From contig CAXUKO010000018.1 in the NCBI GenBank assembly GCA_964251665.1, positions 1 through 64,000 of the forward strand: DNA of 64,000 nucleotides. Direction: 5' to 3'. The position numbers and the translations under genes are program-made. This document shows, piece by piece, positions 1 through 8,633 of the stretch. How positions within the stretch are numbered: the stretch's first letter is position 1; every line of letters begins with the position of its first letter. The notes beneath the pieces were generated by a model that did not search any database, was not told the origin of the DNA, and saw nothing but the letters and a program-made list of their open reading frames with translations. This stretch comes from JBBQLG01 sp964251665. GTDB taxonomy: Bacteria > Bacteroidota > Bacteroidia > Cytophagales > Spirosomataceae.

Positions 1-172
1 ATGTTACAGCGAATACCGGCCTAATGCCGAATCTAATTCCCCAACACGCTCTTAGTTTAAGTCAACCGTCATGTATACTGCTGCTTTCCTGAATAAAGTA
101 TTCAAGGGAGCAGCCTGATTTATCTTGGTTCCACGCTGTATTATAGTGATTATATCATAATCTAGACAGACT
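1..172. other. Left-edge non-coding stretch
   Basis: No convincing reading frame, promoter box or strong hairpin was seen before the 3' end of the AT-rich membrane-protein gene. The part next to that gene is AT-rich and may be its 3' untranslated region. Confidence 0.4.
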
Positions 173-1168
173 TTATTTATTTGTAAATTTTTGTTTTCTT
201 CTTATACTAATCAGCCAGATTAGAATAGGAAACAAAACAAAAGCTAACCAAACTACTAAATGCCTTGGCAAATAATTATTCTTATAATTAATCCAGTAAA
301 TTGCGCTTACAAAGACAATACAAACTATTGAATGTTCGACATGAACCTGCTGCTCTGAATACCTACCTATATGTTCTTCTCTAAGTTCTCTAAATTCATT
401 AATATATCTTGAGTTAAAAAAAGCATTTTTACTCGGCAAAAATCCAATTAACATTATTATATTTTGAACTATGTAAATAGAAGAAACGCCTAGTAAAAAA
501 AACTGAAGTCCTATATACGCAGCATGAGACAGGTATCCCGTCGTCTCTATTTCTTGATTTTGGTAAACTCTATAAATGTAATCAATTGCAAAAACAAGCA
601 TTATGATTGAACTCCAGATACTCAATATAAATCTAGTCGTTCTAGAAAGCACAAAGTTTGTCAAAGCATTAAAAACAGCAAAAGCTGAGAAAATTAAGAC
701 AATAATAATGAGTATCTTGATAAACGTGCTATCTATATTCCAGAAATCATAGTCTAAAACCCAGTATATTATTGATAATGATTGTATTAAAGTTACGCCT
801 TCTGTAAGTCTTGTAATAATTTTTTCACTGTATGAAATAGCAGATACAGTCACAAAAAGGAATAAAAAATAGTAAGGCCATACATCCATATGGTTATCAA
901 AATTATAATTATACTCCTGTTTTTTTGGCAAGAAAGCAATAAAACTCAAGACAAATGCTGAGATAAAAACATAAACCACCGTCCTCCAGTCAGTTGATAT
1001 CCTAAAACTTTCAAACAGTAAGCCACAAATCAAAGCGATTAAACTAATCGGAAATATTCTACGATCGCTAATCGAGATTTCATATCCAACAAAAGCTATC
1101 AGAGCAATAAGAGAAACTATTGAGAGTAGAAAAATAATGTTCTTGGAAATCAGTGTGCTCTTTTTCAT
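173..1168 (-). CDS. Polytopic membrane protein of unknown function, AT-rich gene
   Basis: I do not recognise a family. The 331-residue protein is almost entirely hydrophobic helices, about nine or ten predicted membrane segments, beginning right after the Lys-rich N-terminus (MKKSTLISKN) and ending with a short basic tail (RRKQKFTNK). A charged loop around residues 255-280, rich in Glu, Arg and His, is the only sizeable soluble part. The gene is clearly AT-richer than its neighbours and uses AT-ending codons, which suggests acquisition by transfer. It is alone on the minus strand, downstream of the OmpA/PD40 gene but separated from it by a strong hairpin, so it is probably transcribed separately. 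A transporter or polysaccharide-related membrane protein is possible but unsupported. Confidence 0.75.
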   Translation of the reverse strand: MKKSTLISKNIIFLLSIVSLIALIAFVGYEISISDRRIFPISLIALICGLLFESFRISTDWRTVVYVFISAFVLSFIAFLPKKQEYNYNFDNHMDVWPYYFLFLFVTVSAISYSEKIITRLTEGVTLIQSLSIIYWVLDYDFWNIDSTFIKILIIIVLIFSAFAVFNALTNFVLSRTTRFILSIWSSIIMLVFAIDYIYRVYQNQEIETTGYLSHAAYIGLQFFLLGVSSIYIVQNIIMLIGFLPSKNAFFNSRYINEFRELREEHIGRYSEQQVHVEHSIVCIVFVSAIYWINYKNNYLPRHLVVWLAFVLFPILIWLISIRRKQKFTNK

Positions 1169-1215
1169 TCTATACTAAAAACTTGATTAGGTTTCATCTT
1201 TTACAAATCAATAAA

Positions 1216-1270
1216 ATACCGTGCTTACAAGAAATAATGCGAAAAAGCATTTATCCTGTAAGCACGGTAT
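1216..1270 (-). terminator. Hairpin terminator after the OmpA/PD40 gene
   Basis: Arms 1216-1229 and 1257-1270 are perfect 14-base inverted repeats. A second small inverted repeat lies in the loop (aatgc/gcatt around 1236-1251). On the minus strand the stem is followed by a T-rich run, as expected for a rho-independent terminator of the upstream gene ending at 1297. Confidence 0.75.
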
Positions 1271-1296
1271 CTCTAATAATTCAAAAGATTTTTTTC

Positions 1297-3603
1297 TTAC
1301 TGCACCGATACAATCTTAAATTCGGTACGGCGGTTTTGCTGGTGTTCGTCTTCATTGCAGTTCACGCCATCGACGCAGCCGTTTACAACTTCACTTTCGC
1401 CGTAACCGCGCGCTACCAGCCGTGTGGCACTGATACCCCGCGAAACAATGTAGTCCATTGCGGCTCGCGCCCGGTTTTCGGACAGGCGAAGGTTATAGGC
1501 ATCGTTCGAGCGGGCGTCGGTATGCGACCGAAGCTCGATCTTCATCGTCGGGTACTCTTTCAGCAATGATACCACGTGTTCGAGTTCGCGGGCGGCATCG
1601 GGACGGATGAAAAACTTGTTCAGATCGTAGTACACATTACGCAGTTGAAATACATCGTTCTCGCCGTATAAACCGAGCGAGTCCGTCAGCACTTTGGGCG
1701 CTTTGCCTTTCTGTTTGGCATACTGGGTTTTCTTGGTAGCGTACTTATTCTTCTGCGCCGTGAGTGTATAGGGGGAACCCGGCTTCATATCAAATTCGTA
1801 GCCGCCATCCGGACCCGTCGTTACAGTTTGCACGGACTTATCTTTTTCATTCCGGAGCGTCACTTTCACACCCGGTGCGGGGCGTTTGTTAACTTCTGTT
1901 TTGACGATACCTTTCACCACAGTGTTTTCGCTCTTTTGCAGGTACACCGACACCGTCATAACGGGTCGGGGCGATTGCGTCAGGGTTGAGAACTTCACGC
2001 TGTTCATGGCGTAACCTTCCTTCACGGCCTTGAACTCGTATTCGGTGTTTGAATCGACACAGAGGTCAGTCTGGCCTGTGCTGTTTGTTACCTTCAACTC
2101 CTGATTGGCGCCGTTGCGAATAATCCGGACGTCGGCCGCACTGAGTGGTGTATTGGTTTTTGCATCGTAAACCAGAATGTTCAACTGACGGCAGCTGCGC
2201 CGAAAGCTGTACAGATCATCGTCGCTGACGCCCTTTTTGCGGTTGCTGCTGAAGTAACCCGTCGTGCGACCGGCGTCGGTGATGAAGCCAAAATCATCTT
2301 TTTCTGAGTTGATGGGATACCCCAGGTTTTCGACGCCTTTGTAGGCTACCCCGCTTTTCAGTTCGGCAAAGAAAACGTCTAAGCCGCCCAGTCCTTCGTG
2401 CCCGTCCGACGCGAAGTACAGGTTGCCGTTGGCGTCGATGTAGGGAAACATCTCGTTCCCCTCAGTATTGATGTCTTTTCCCATGTTTACGGGCGTACTC
2501 CACTGCCCGTTGTTGTACTCGACAACGTACACATCCGTTCCGCCGTAGCCGCCGGGCATATCCGATACAAAATAAAGTCGGGCATCATCGGGCGAGAACG
2601 CCGGGTGCCCGACCGAATAATCGGCACTGTTAAATGGCAGTTCCTGCACGTCGCCCCACTTGTGGAGGTTTCCTTTATTGACGGCCGAATAGAGTTTCAG
2701 CTTTCTGACACCGTCGCTGCTTTTACCCGACTTGCCTTTGCTGCCGTTGTTGCGCGTGAAGACAATGAAATTCTGGTCTTTCGTGAACGTCACCGGTCCT
2801 TCGTGGTATTTAGTGTTCAGCGTCCGGCTGAACACTTCGGTTTTAGAGAGCGGCTGTTCATCCGTACTCATGGTTTCCACACTTTGTTTGCTATTATCGG
2901 CTCCGCTCTTGGAACCGCCGAGAACAGCGGTATTTGCCGAGCGGGACATTGACCCGTCGTTGGGCTGGCGGAGTTGTACGGTATCGGGATGGAAATACAG
3001 GTCCAGAAATGGGGTCTGATTCCAGTTAAACACCCGTTTCAGTGCCCCGCCTTCGTCGCGGGACGAGACGAACACCAGGCCATTTTTGTAATACATGGGG
3101 CTGAAATCGGCCTGCCGCGAGTTGATGGGCAGCGAAGCCACCCGGTATGAAGCCGAATCCTGATAGAAGCGGCCCATATCCATGTAGGACACGGTGAACC
3201 GACGCCCCCGCAGGTCTTCACTCTGTTTCTCTCCGTACTGACTGTATAATTTCTGGGCCTCGCGGTATTTGCCGTTCGAGGCCAACGCCTGGGCATAATA
3301 CAGATAGGTTTCGCTGTCTAACTCCTGATAATTCTTGATTAATTCACCGTAGATCCGTTCGGCGTTACGGGTATCCTGTAGTTTGCGGTAGCTGTAGCCT
3401 AAATTAATGTAGACGTCCCGGGTTTCGGTAGGGTCTTTCTTTTTATCGAGTCGCAGAAACTCTTCGTACAACCGTACCGCATTGACGTAACTCATGGCCT
3501 CAAACTGCCGGTTAGCCGCGCGTACCCGTGTGCTCTGGGCCTGAATCGCCTGGCTTGCCAACGTTAGCATTACCACCGCCAAAACTCGTACAAATCGGTT
3601 CAT
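1297..3603 (-). CDS. OmpA family protein with TPR, PD40 propeller and carboxypeptidase-regulatory-like domains
   Basis: An exported envelope protein of 768 residues. A signal peptide (cleavage near residue 22, after AIQA) is followed by TPR-like helices at about 25-130. A WD40/PD40-type beta-propeller spans about 150-450, including a repeat reading FSPDDARLYFVSD. One or two carboxypeptidase-regulatory-like beta-sandwich segments lie at about 475-640. The C-terminal OmpA peptidoglycan-binding domain spans about 660-768, with LRSHTDARSNDAYN and NRRTEF. This architecture is typical of Bacteroidota proteins tied to the type IX secretion and gliding machinery (PorE-like) and probably anchors an outer-membrane complex to peptidoglycan. 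Membership in that machinery is inference: no por or spr genes lie next to it. The start at the ATG gives a clean signal peptide. Confidence 0.85.
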   Translation of the reverse strand: MNRFVRVLAVVMLTLASQAIQAQSTRVRAANRQFEAMSYVNAVRLYEEFLRLDKKKDPTETRDVYINLGYSYRKLQDTRNAERIYGELIKNYQELDSETYLYYAQALASNGKYREAQKLYSQYGEKQSEDLRGRRFTVSYMDMGRFYQDSASYRVASLPINSRQADFSPMYYKNGLVFVSSRDEGGALKRVFNWNQTPFLDLYFHPDTVQLRQPNDGSMSRSANTAVLGGSKSGADNSKQSVETMSTDEQPLSKTEVFSRTLNTKYHEGPVTFTKDQNFIVFTRNNGSKGKSGKSSDGVRKLKLYSAVNKGNLHKWGDVQELPFNSADYSVGHPAFSPDDARLYFVSDMPGGYGGTDVYVVEYNNGQWSTPVNMGKDINTEGNEMFPYIDANGNLYFASDGHEGLGGLDVFFAELKSGVAYKGVENLGYPINSEKDDFGFITDAGRTTGYFSSNRKKGVSDDDLYSFRRSCRQLNILVYDAKTNTPLSAADVRIIRNGANQELKVTNSTGQTDLCVDSNTEYEFKAVKEGYAMNSVKFSTLTQSPRPVMTVSVYLQKSENTVVKGIVKTEVNKRPAPGVKVTLRNEKDKSVQTVTTGPDGGYEFDMKPGSPYTLTAQKNKYATKKTQYAKQKGKAPKVLTDSLGLYGENDVFQLRNVYYDLNKFFIRPDAARELEHVVSLLKEYPTMKIELRSHTDARSNDAYNLRLSENRARAAMDYIVSRGISATRLVARGYGESEVVNGCVDGVNCNEDEHQQNRRTEFKIVSVQ

Positions 3604-3767
3604 GGATTCTATTGACTAAATGAACTATGGGTTTTCAACACTGTATAACAAATAAAATGCCAGATTTCCCGAAAACGGAACTGACTTGTTACCGCCTGAG
3701 TAATAACGATTATTGGTAACGTAAAAATAGATGATTTGCCCTTGTTTTGTCGAGGTTCGGTACGCAA

Positions 3768-5138
3768 TCACTCAACTGTCACCGACAAAATATGCCGGGT
3801 CCGGGCTGTCACCCGAAACCGGTGGTCCAGCCGTTGGCCTATGACCCAGGCAATCTGCCCACCTGACTCCAGTACGAGGATTTGCTCGCGCGCTAGCCGG
3901 GGCATGTGCAAATCAGCCAGCAAATCGCTGACGAGTTTACTGCCGTTCAGACCCAGCGGGCGAAAACGGTCACCGGGCTGCCACTGGCGTATCTGGAGCG
4001 GAAAGGTTAGCCGGTCAGCGTCAAGGCAGGTGGTAGCCGCATCGGTTGGCAGGCTGAACGCAGTGGGTTTGTCGAAGCGTTTAAACTGAAGCTGATGCTG
4101 GTCGGGTAGGGTAACCCATTCCGGCAGTGGCTCATAGAGTACTATAGGCAGGGCGGCTGAAGTAGAAATCTCCGTTATGGGAACCAGCACCAGTTGATCC
4201 CGTTCGTGCATGAGCCGGTGCGTGGCCGACAGAAACTCCTGTCCCGTTCCCCGATCAATCGACTGCCAGATGTCGGTGGCATGCTGGTAGGAGAACCCAA
4301 AGGAACGCAGCCACTCAGCCAGCCGAAAAGCGGGTTCAGACAAGGTTCGGAGCGTCGTCAGATCTATGTACGTTTGTTGCTTATCAGTTTTCAGCACGAC
4401 TTTTGCCGCCTGTTCAAGGGATTCGCGCATCAGGATTTCGGCGGCCCGTAACCGCTCAACGGTTGAGGAAAACGTTTGGAGCAAATTGGGGTTTACCTGT
4501 TGCAAAACGGGCACTACCTGATGGCGGAGGAGGTTGCGGGCGTAGTCGTCAGTGGCGTTGGACCGGTCTTCACGCCAATCGAGTTTATGCCCGGCTGCGT
4601 ACGTTTCAATTTCGGCCCGATCAGCAAACAGCAGCGGGCGGATAAGCCGATCCTGCCGGGCCAGGATGCCGTGCAGACCCGCTAACCCGGTGCCGCGCAC
4701 CAGATTGAGCAGTACCGTTTCGAGTACATCGTTCCGGTGATGAGCTGTCGCTGTAAACGCATAGCCATATTCCTGCCGGATGCCCTCAAACCAGTCATAG
4801 CGCAACGTCCGGGCGGCCATCTGAATGGAAACGTGGTGCTCATCCGCCCATTGCGCCGTATCAACGCGTATGGTATGAAACGCGACCCCGTACTGATTGG
4901 CCAGTTGACGCACGAACAGCGCGTCGCCGTCGGATTCGGCTCCACGCAGGCCGAAATTGACATGGGCGATGGCGAACCGAAGGCCCGACTGCCCGAACAG
5001 ATGCGCCAGTACCACCGAGTCGATACCACCGCTAACCGCCACCAGTACGCCGTCGGTTGACTCAGAAAAAGGAACGCCTACCCGGCATTGTTGGTTAATA
5101 AAGGTTAAAAACTGGGTGATAAAAGCCGGGTTTGCCAC
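3768..5138 (-). CDS. tilS: tRNA(Ile)-lysidine synthase
   Basis: TilS uses ATP to attach lysine to C34 of the tRNA(Ile) CAU anticodon, so that it reads AUA codons. The PP-loop ATP-binding motif SGGIDS is at residues 36-41, followed by TilS-type text (TATAHHRNDVLETVLLNLVRG). The C-terminal substrate-binding region has QWQPGDRFRPLG. The length of 456 residues is normal. The start appears to be GTG: no in-frame ATG precedes the PP-loop. It is divergent from the OstA-like gene with only 23 bases between the starts, so their promoters must overlap the coding ends. Essential in most bacteria. Confidence 0.95.
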   Translation of the reverse strand: MANPAFITQFLTFINQQCRVGVPFSESTDGVLVAVSGGIDSVVLAHLFGQSGLRFAIAHVNFGLRGAESDGDALFVRQLANQYGVAFHTIRVDTAQWADEHHVSIQMAARTLRYDWFEGIRQEYGYAFTATAHHRNDVLETVLLNLVRGTGLAGLHGILARQDRLIRPLLFADRAEIETYAAGHKLDWREDRSNATDDYARNLLRHQVVPVLQQVNPNLLQTFSSTVERLRAAEILMRESLEQAAKVVLKTDKQQTYIDLTTLRTLSEPAFRLAEWLRSFGFSYQHATDIWQSIDRGTGQEFLSATHRLMHERDQLVLVPITEISTSAALPIVLYEPLPEWVTLPDQHQLQFKRFDKPTAFSLPTDAATTCLDADRLTFPLQIRQWQPGDRFRPLGLNGSKLVSDLLADLHMPRLAREQILVLESGGQIAWVIGQRLDHRFRVTARTRHILSVTVE

Positions 5139-5146
5139 TGAAGCTA

Positions 5147-5154
5147 TAGTTTTG
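5147..5154 (+). promoter_or_regulatory. -7 promoter box for the OstA-like gene
   Basis: TAGTTTTG matches the Bacteroidota -7 consensus TAnnTTTG. It lies 8 bases before ATG 5162 and 20 before ATG 5174, so the transcript would be leaderless or have a very short leader. No clear TTG was found at the -33 position. Confidence 0.5.
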
Positions 5155-5161
5155 CTTATTC

Positions 5162-7675
5162 ATGCTCACAAATATGCCATCTATTTTTTCGCGTAAAGCT
5201 ATTCTGCCCGTCTGTCTGCTGCTGTTCAGTATGCTGTCGGTGCGTGGATTGGCCCAGCCGGGTCGCCCGGCGGGACCGGCTGGCGCGACCGCCGATAAAG
5301 TTGAGTTAATTCACGCCGATAGCCTGACCATTCTGAACCAGCCCGATGCGGTCGTTTATAAGTTGTATCATAACGTAAAACTGGTTCAAAAGGGGATCGT
5401 ACTGTACTGTGATCTGGCCATTCAGAACAAAACCACGAACGTAATCGAAGCCTACGGCAACGTCCGTATGGTGCAGGGCGATACCATTAACGTTCGGGGT
5501 GATACGCTGTATTATTACGGCAACACCCGCCAGGCGAATGTCTTGGGCAATGTATCGCTGAAAGACCGTAAAATGACCCTTACCACTGGTCGGCTCGATT
5601 ACGACATGCTGACCGGTATAGCGCATTACCCGGTTAAGGGCCGGATTGTAGACCGTGAAAATATCCTGACCAGCGACGAGGGCTATTACGATACCCGCAG
5701 CAAGCAGTTCACCTTCCAGCGTAATGTCAAACTACTGAATCAACCACCGGGCAAAGACAAAACGACCATTCTGGCCGATTCGCTGCTGTACAACTCGCTG
5801 TCAAAAATTGCTGACTTTCAGGGACCAACGCGTATCATCAGTAAAGATGGCGTGCTGATTGCTAAAAACGGGCAGTATAATACCACCACCCGCGTCTCCA
5901 ACTTCCGGCAGCGGGCTACCGTTGATACGGAGAAATACACCCTCACCGGCGACACGCTTAATTTTGATAACGTCAACGAGATAGGCATAGCGCATGGCAA
6001 CGTAGTGATCGTGGCCAAGAAAGATAATACAACCCTCACCGGCGATCACGGGCGCTACAATGGGAAAGCCGGAGTATCGCGCATGATTGGTCATGCCGTT
6101 GTGCGCAGTCCGATCACGCAGGGAATAGAAAAGGATACCCTGTTCATGCGGGCCGACACCCTGTTTAGTTTTGATAACAAGCTCACGAAAACCAAAAAGC
6201 TCGTCGGGTTGCGCAACGTGCTGGTGTATAAATCAGACCTGCAAAGCAAGTGCGACTCGCTGGTGTATGACGTGAACGACTCGCTGCTTTATTTTTATAA
6301 AAAGCCCATTGTCTGGAGCCAGAATTACCAGATGGAAGCCGACTCCATGACGGCTAAACTAAAGAACAACCGCATTAACACCATGTTCCTTAAGAGCCGG
6401 GCCTTTGTGATTTCGCAGGATACGCTGCGGAATTTCAATCAGGTCAAGGGCCGCTCGATCACCGCGTTTTTTCAGACGTTATTAGTGCCGGTGCCCGCTA
6501 AACCACTTCCAGGCAAAACCCCGGCCCGTCCTGTAAGTACGTCCGCAACAGCCTCCTCACCGGCCATTGCGAAAGCAGGTTCGACCTCACTGACCGAGAA
6601 GACGAACCTCGAACGGGTTATTGTAGAAGGTAATGGTCAGACCATTTATTTCGCGGTAGATGAGAAAAACCGGCTCGTTGGCATGAACCGGACCGAGTGT
6701 AGTAAGATGAACATTGAGTTTACGGCCAGCCGGGTCACCCGAATTCGAAACTATGGCCGGCCCGATATGTTCCTCACCCCACCCAAGGAACTGACCGATG
6801 AGAAGAAGCACCTGGATGGGTTCCGGTGGCGGGAAAAGGAAAAACCAACTAAAGCCCAACTTCTGGACGTAACAACCCCGGCCGAGCCTAAACCAACCGA
6901 CCGAAAAGATATTTTAGCGAGTGCAGCGAAGCAGGCAGTAGCCAACTTGCCAGCAACAACGAAAGCTTTAGCGGATAAACTGGCACCAGCCTTAGCCCCG
7001 GTTAAAGCCCTGGTTGCCGGTAAGCCGACAGTCGTTAAACCGGTAGCACCGCCGGAACCTAAAAAGCCCGAGTCAGCTAAACCTGTTGAGAAAGTCACAG
7101 CTACGCCCCCTAAGCCAACCGTGATGCCGCAAGCCGTATCACCAGCCCCTAAACCCCTGTTACCGAAGCCGATCAAAACCAGTACCCCGGCTCTTGTGGC
7201 CAGCACTGATTTAAAGCCAGCTACGAAGGTATCGGTACGAGCGGCCACCGTAAATAAGCCGGTTAAGGATTCAGCAGCAATCGATCTGACCACTCCAACC
7301 CCAGCCAAACCGGCAGATGACAGCATTCTTCCAAAACCCGTAGCCGATAGTGTGCGGGTTATTCCTGATGCCGATAGTCTGGTTGTTACTCCCATTCCGG
7401 CTGCGCCAATCGAACCTGTGATACCGGAGGTGAGCAAACCGCTCATAACACCCTCGCCAGCCATACCGGCCAAGTCGGATGACCCCACCCAACCGGCGGC
7501 CTCCGGTACATCCAGTAATACGTACCGGGTGGTTCCTACCAATCGGGCGGCAAAGCAGCAAAACGCAGCTAATCAGGAGGATCTGCGGTTAAAGCAGAAA
7601 GCAGTTGCTGCGCCACCGCCGGTTAACGGGAGTGAACTGGAACAGGAGTTAAACAGGAAACCCCGGAAGCAGTGA
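5162..7675 (+). CDS. OstA-like LPS transport protein with long Pro/Ala/Lys-rich C-terminal tail
   Basis: The N-terminal half (about residues 35-520) consists of OstA/LptA-type beta-strand repeats, with recurring phrases such as NVLGNVSLKDRKMTLTTGRL and NTTLTGDHGRYNGKAG. This is the fold of the periplasmic bridge that carries lipopolysaccharide to the outer membrane. A hydrophobic signal sequence ends near residue 33 (SVRGLAQ). From about residue 560 to the end (837) the protein is low-complexity, rich in Pro, Ala, Lys and Thr, and probably disordered. Translation could begin at ATG 5162 or at ATG 5174; the latter leaves a short leader after the promoter box. LptC is encoded about 8 kb away, supporting an LPS role. 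The function of the tail is unknown. Confidence 0.85.
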   Translation: MLTNMPSIFSRKAILPVCLLLFSMLSVRGLAQPGRPAGPAGATADKVELIHADSLTILNQPDAVVYKLYHNVKLVQKGIVLYCDLAIQNKTTNVIEAYGNVRMVQGDTINVRGDTLYYYGNTRQANVLGNVSLKDRKMTLTTGRLDYDMLTGIAHYPVKGRIVDRENILTSDEGYYDTRSKQFTFQRNVKLLNQPPGKDKTTILADSLLYNSLSKIADFQGPTRIISKDGVLIAKNGQYNTTTRVSNFRQRATVDTEKYTLTGDTLNFDNVNEIGIAHGNVVIVAKKDNTTLTGDHGRYNGKAGVSRMIGHAVVRSPITQGIEKDTLFMRADTLFSFDNKLTKTKKLVGLRNVLVYKSDLQSKCDSLVYDVNDSLLYFYKKPIVWSQNYQMEADSMTAKLKNNRINTMFLKSRAFVISQDTLRNFNQVKGRSITAFFQTLLVPVPAKPLPGKTPARPVSTSATASSPAIAKAGSTSLTEKTNLERVIVEGNGQTIYFAVDEKNRLVGMNRTECSKMNIEFTASRVTRIRNYGRPDMFLTPPKELTDEKKHLDGFRWREKEKPTKAQLLDVTTPAEPKPTDRKDILASAAKQAVANLPATTKALADKLAPALAPVKALVAGKPTVVKPVAPPEPKKPESAKPVEKVTATPPKPTVMPQAVSPAPKPLLPKPIKTSTPALVASTDLKPATKVSVRAATVNKPVKDSAAIDLTTPTPAKPADDSILPKPVADSVRVIPDADSLVVTPIPAAPIEPVIPEVSKPLITPSPAIPAKSDDPTQPAASGTSSNTYRVVPTNRAAKQQNAANQEDLRLKQKAVAAPPPVNGSELEQELNRKPRKQ

Positions 7676-7841
7676 AGTACACGAAAAGTAGGCAGTACAG
7701 AGCATAACAAGCCTCATTATACTTAATGTTACTCAACACTGTCTTAACCGATTAAAATTAAAGGTTGATTAAACCTTTCCCTATCGGAGTGGTTCTAATC
7801 AAAGAAAAAGAGGTTTTAACAATTTTTTAGATAATACACCG

Positions 7842-7872
7842 TTGACTTTGTCTTTTTCGTATGTTACGTTTG
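7842..7872 (+). promoter_or_regulatory. Promoter of the T9SS cargo gene
   Basis: A -33 TTG at 7842-7844 is separated by 20 bases from a -7 box TACGTTTG at 7865-7872, a good match to the Bacteroidota primary sigma pattern. It lies 33 bases before the ATG at 7906. Confidence 0.7.
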
Positions 7873-7905
7873 TGGTGAGAAGGTCTATCTCGTTGATTTA
7901 CAGAA

Positions 7906-8553
7906 ATGGAAAAAACTTTACGTTTATATTGTTGTTTACTCGGCCTTTTGCTGGCCACTTCGCTGCGAGCCCAGACTGGGCCTGGCACACGAAGTCGGCT
8001 TGAACTGGGCAGGGCCAAAACTGCTTCGACAACAGCCAGTAAGTTAAAAAACTTTCCGTTTTTGCGATACCCACAGGTTACCAGTTTAGACCGTGCGGTA
8101 ACGCTGCATAAGAGCTTGGCTATCAATGACTATTATCGGTCGCTGCTCATCGCTCCTGTCACCACAGCAAAGGTTGATCCAACCCGAACACAGGTAGCCC
8201 AACCCGAATCTACGGCTAACGCTGTAGTGCAGCCGGAAGCAAAACCCCTTATCAACGAGAATGTACGTAGTTCGGAAGACCGCATGTTTGCCAACGAGCA
8301 CATCGCCGTATCCAACGTATATCCTAATCCGGCGTCAGAAGGGGCCGAGATTGACTATCAGCTTACGAACGGAGATGCCCGGCTGACACTACTGAATATC
8401 CTGGGTGCGCCCGTAGCGGAGTATACACTCGACCCCAACGATCACAAACTGCATATCGCGACCCGCTCCATGGAGACTGGCGTCTACTTCTATCAGCTGT
8501 CTGTTGACGGTCGCAAGGTCGCTACCAAAAAACTGCTTGTTCGCCATCAGTAG
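7906..8553 (+). CDS. Secreted protein with type IX secretion C-terminal sorting domain
   Basis: A 215-residue protein with a signal peptide (MEKTLRLYCCLLGLLLATSLRAQ). The C-terminal part, about residues 130-215, matches a type A T9SS sorting domain: NVYPNPASEGAEIDY, then LTLLNILGAPV, then TGVYFYQLSVDGRKVATKKL. Such domains direct cargo across the outer membrane, after which they are cut off and the cargo is attached to the surface or released. The middle (about 25-125) is short and resembles no enzyme I know, so the cargo may be structural or simply small. It has its own promoter and terminator, so it is monocistronic. Confidence 0.85.
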   Translation: MEKTLRLYCCLLGLLLATSLRAQTGPGTRSRLELGRAKTASTTASKLKNFPFLRYPQVTSLDRAVTLHKSLAINDYYRSLLIAPVTTAKVDPTRTQVAQPESTANAVVQPEAKPLINENVRSSEDRMFANEHIAVSNVYPNPASEGAEIDYQLTNGDARLTLLNILGAPVAEYTLDPNDHKLHIATRSMETGVYFYQLSVDGRKVATKKLLVRHQ

Positions 8554-8575
8554 GTCATTGACTCAGACACTTTTC

Positions 8576-8617
8576 GGGCTATACCTTCGTTAAAAAGGTA
8601 TAGCCCGCTTCTTTTTT
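8576..8617 (+). terminator. Rho-independent terminator of the T9SS cargo gene
   Basis: A 12-base stem (8576-8587 with 8595-8606) and a 7-base loop are followed by a T-rich stretch. The tail abuts the bamD promoter box at 8620. Confidence 0.85.
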
Positions 8618-8619
8618 AT

Positions 8620-8627
8620 TATCTTTG
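8620..8627 (+). promoter_or_regulatory. -7 promoter box for bamD
   Basis: TATCTTTG matches TAnnTTTG exactly. It lies directly behind the preceding terminator and only 6 bases before the bamD ATG at 8634, which implies a leaderless or near-leaderless mRNA. The -33 position falls inside the terminator stem and shows no TTG. Confidence 0.6.
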
Positions 8628-8633
8628 CCCCCT

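Noticed and set aside
1153..1569. Plus-strand open frame over the terminator and OmpA gene end
   Set aside because: Opposite a conserved coding sequence and through a strong hairpin.
6751..7542. Long minus-strand open frame opposite the OstA-like gene tail
   Set aside because: It mirrors the low-complexity Pro/Ala-rich coding sequence, has Gly/Ala/Val-rich, family-less protein, and no promoter.
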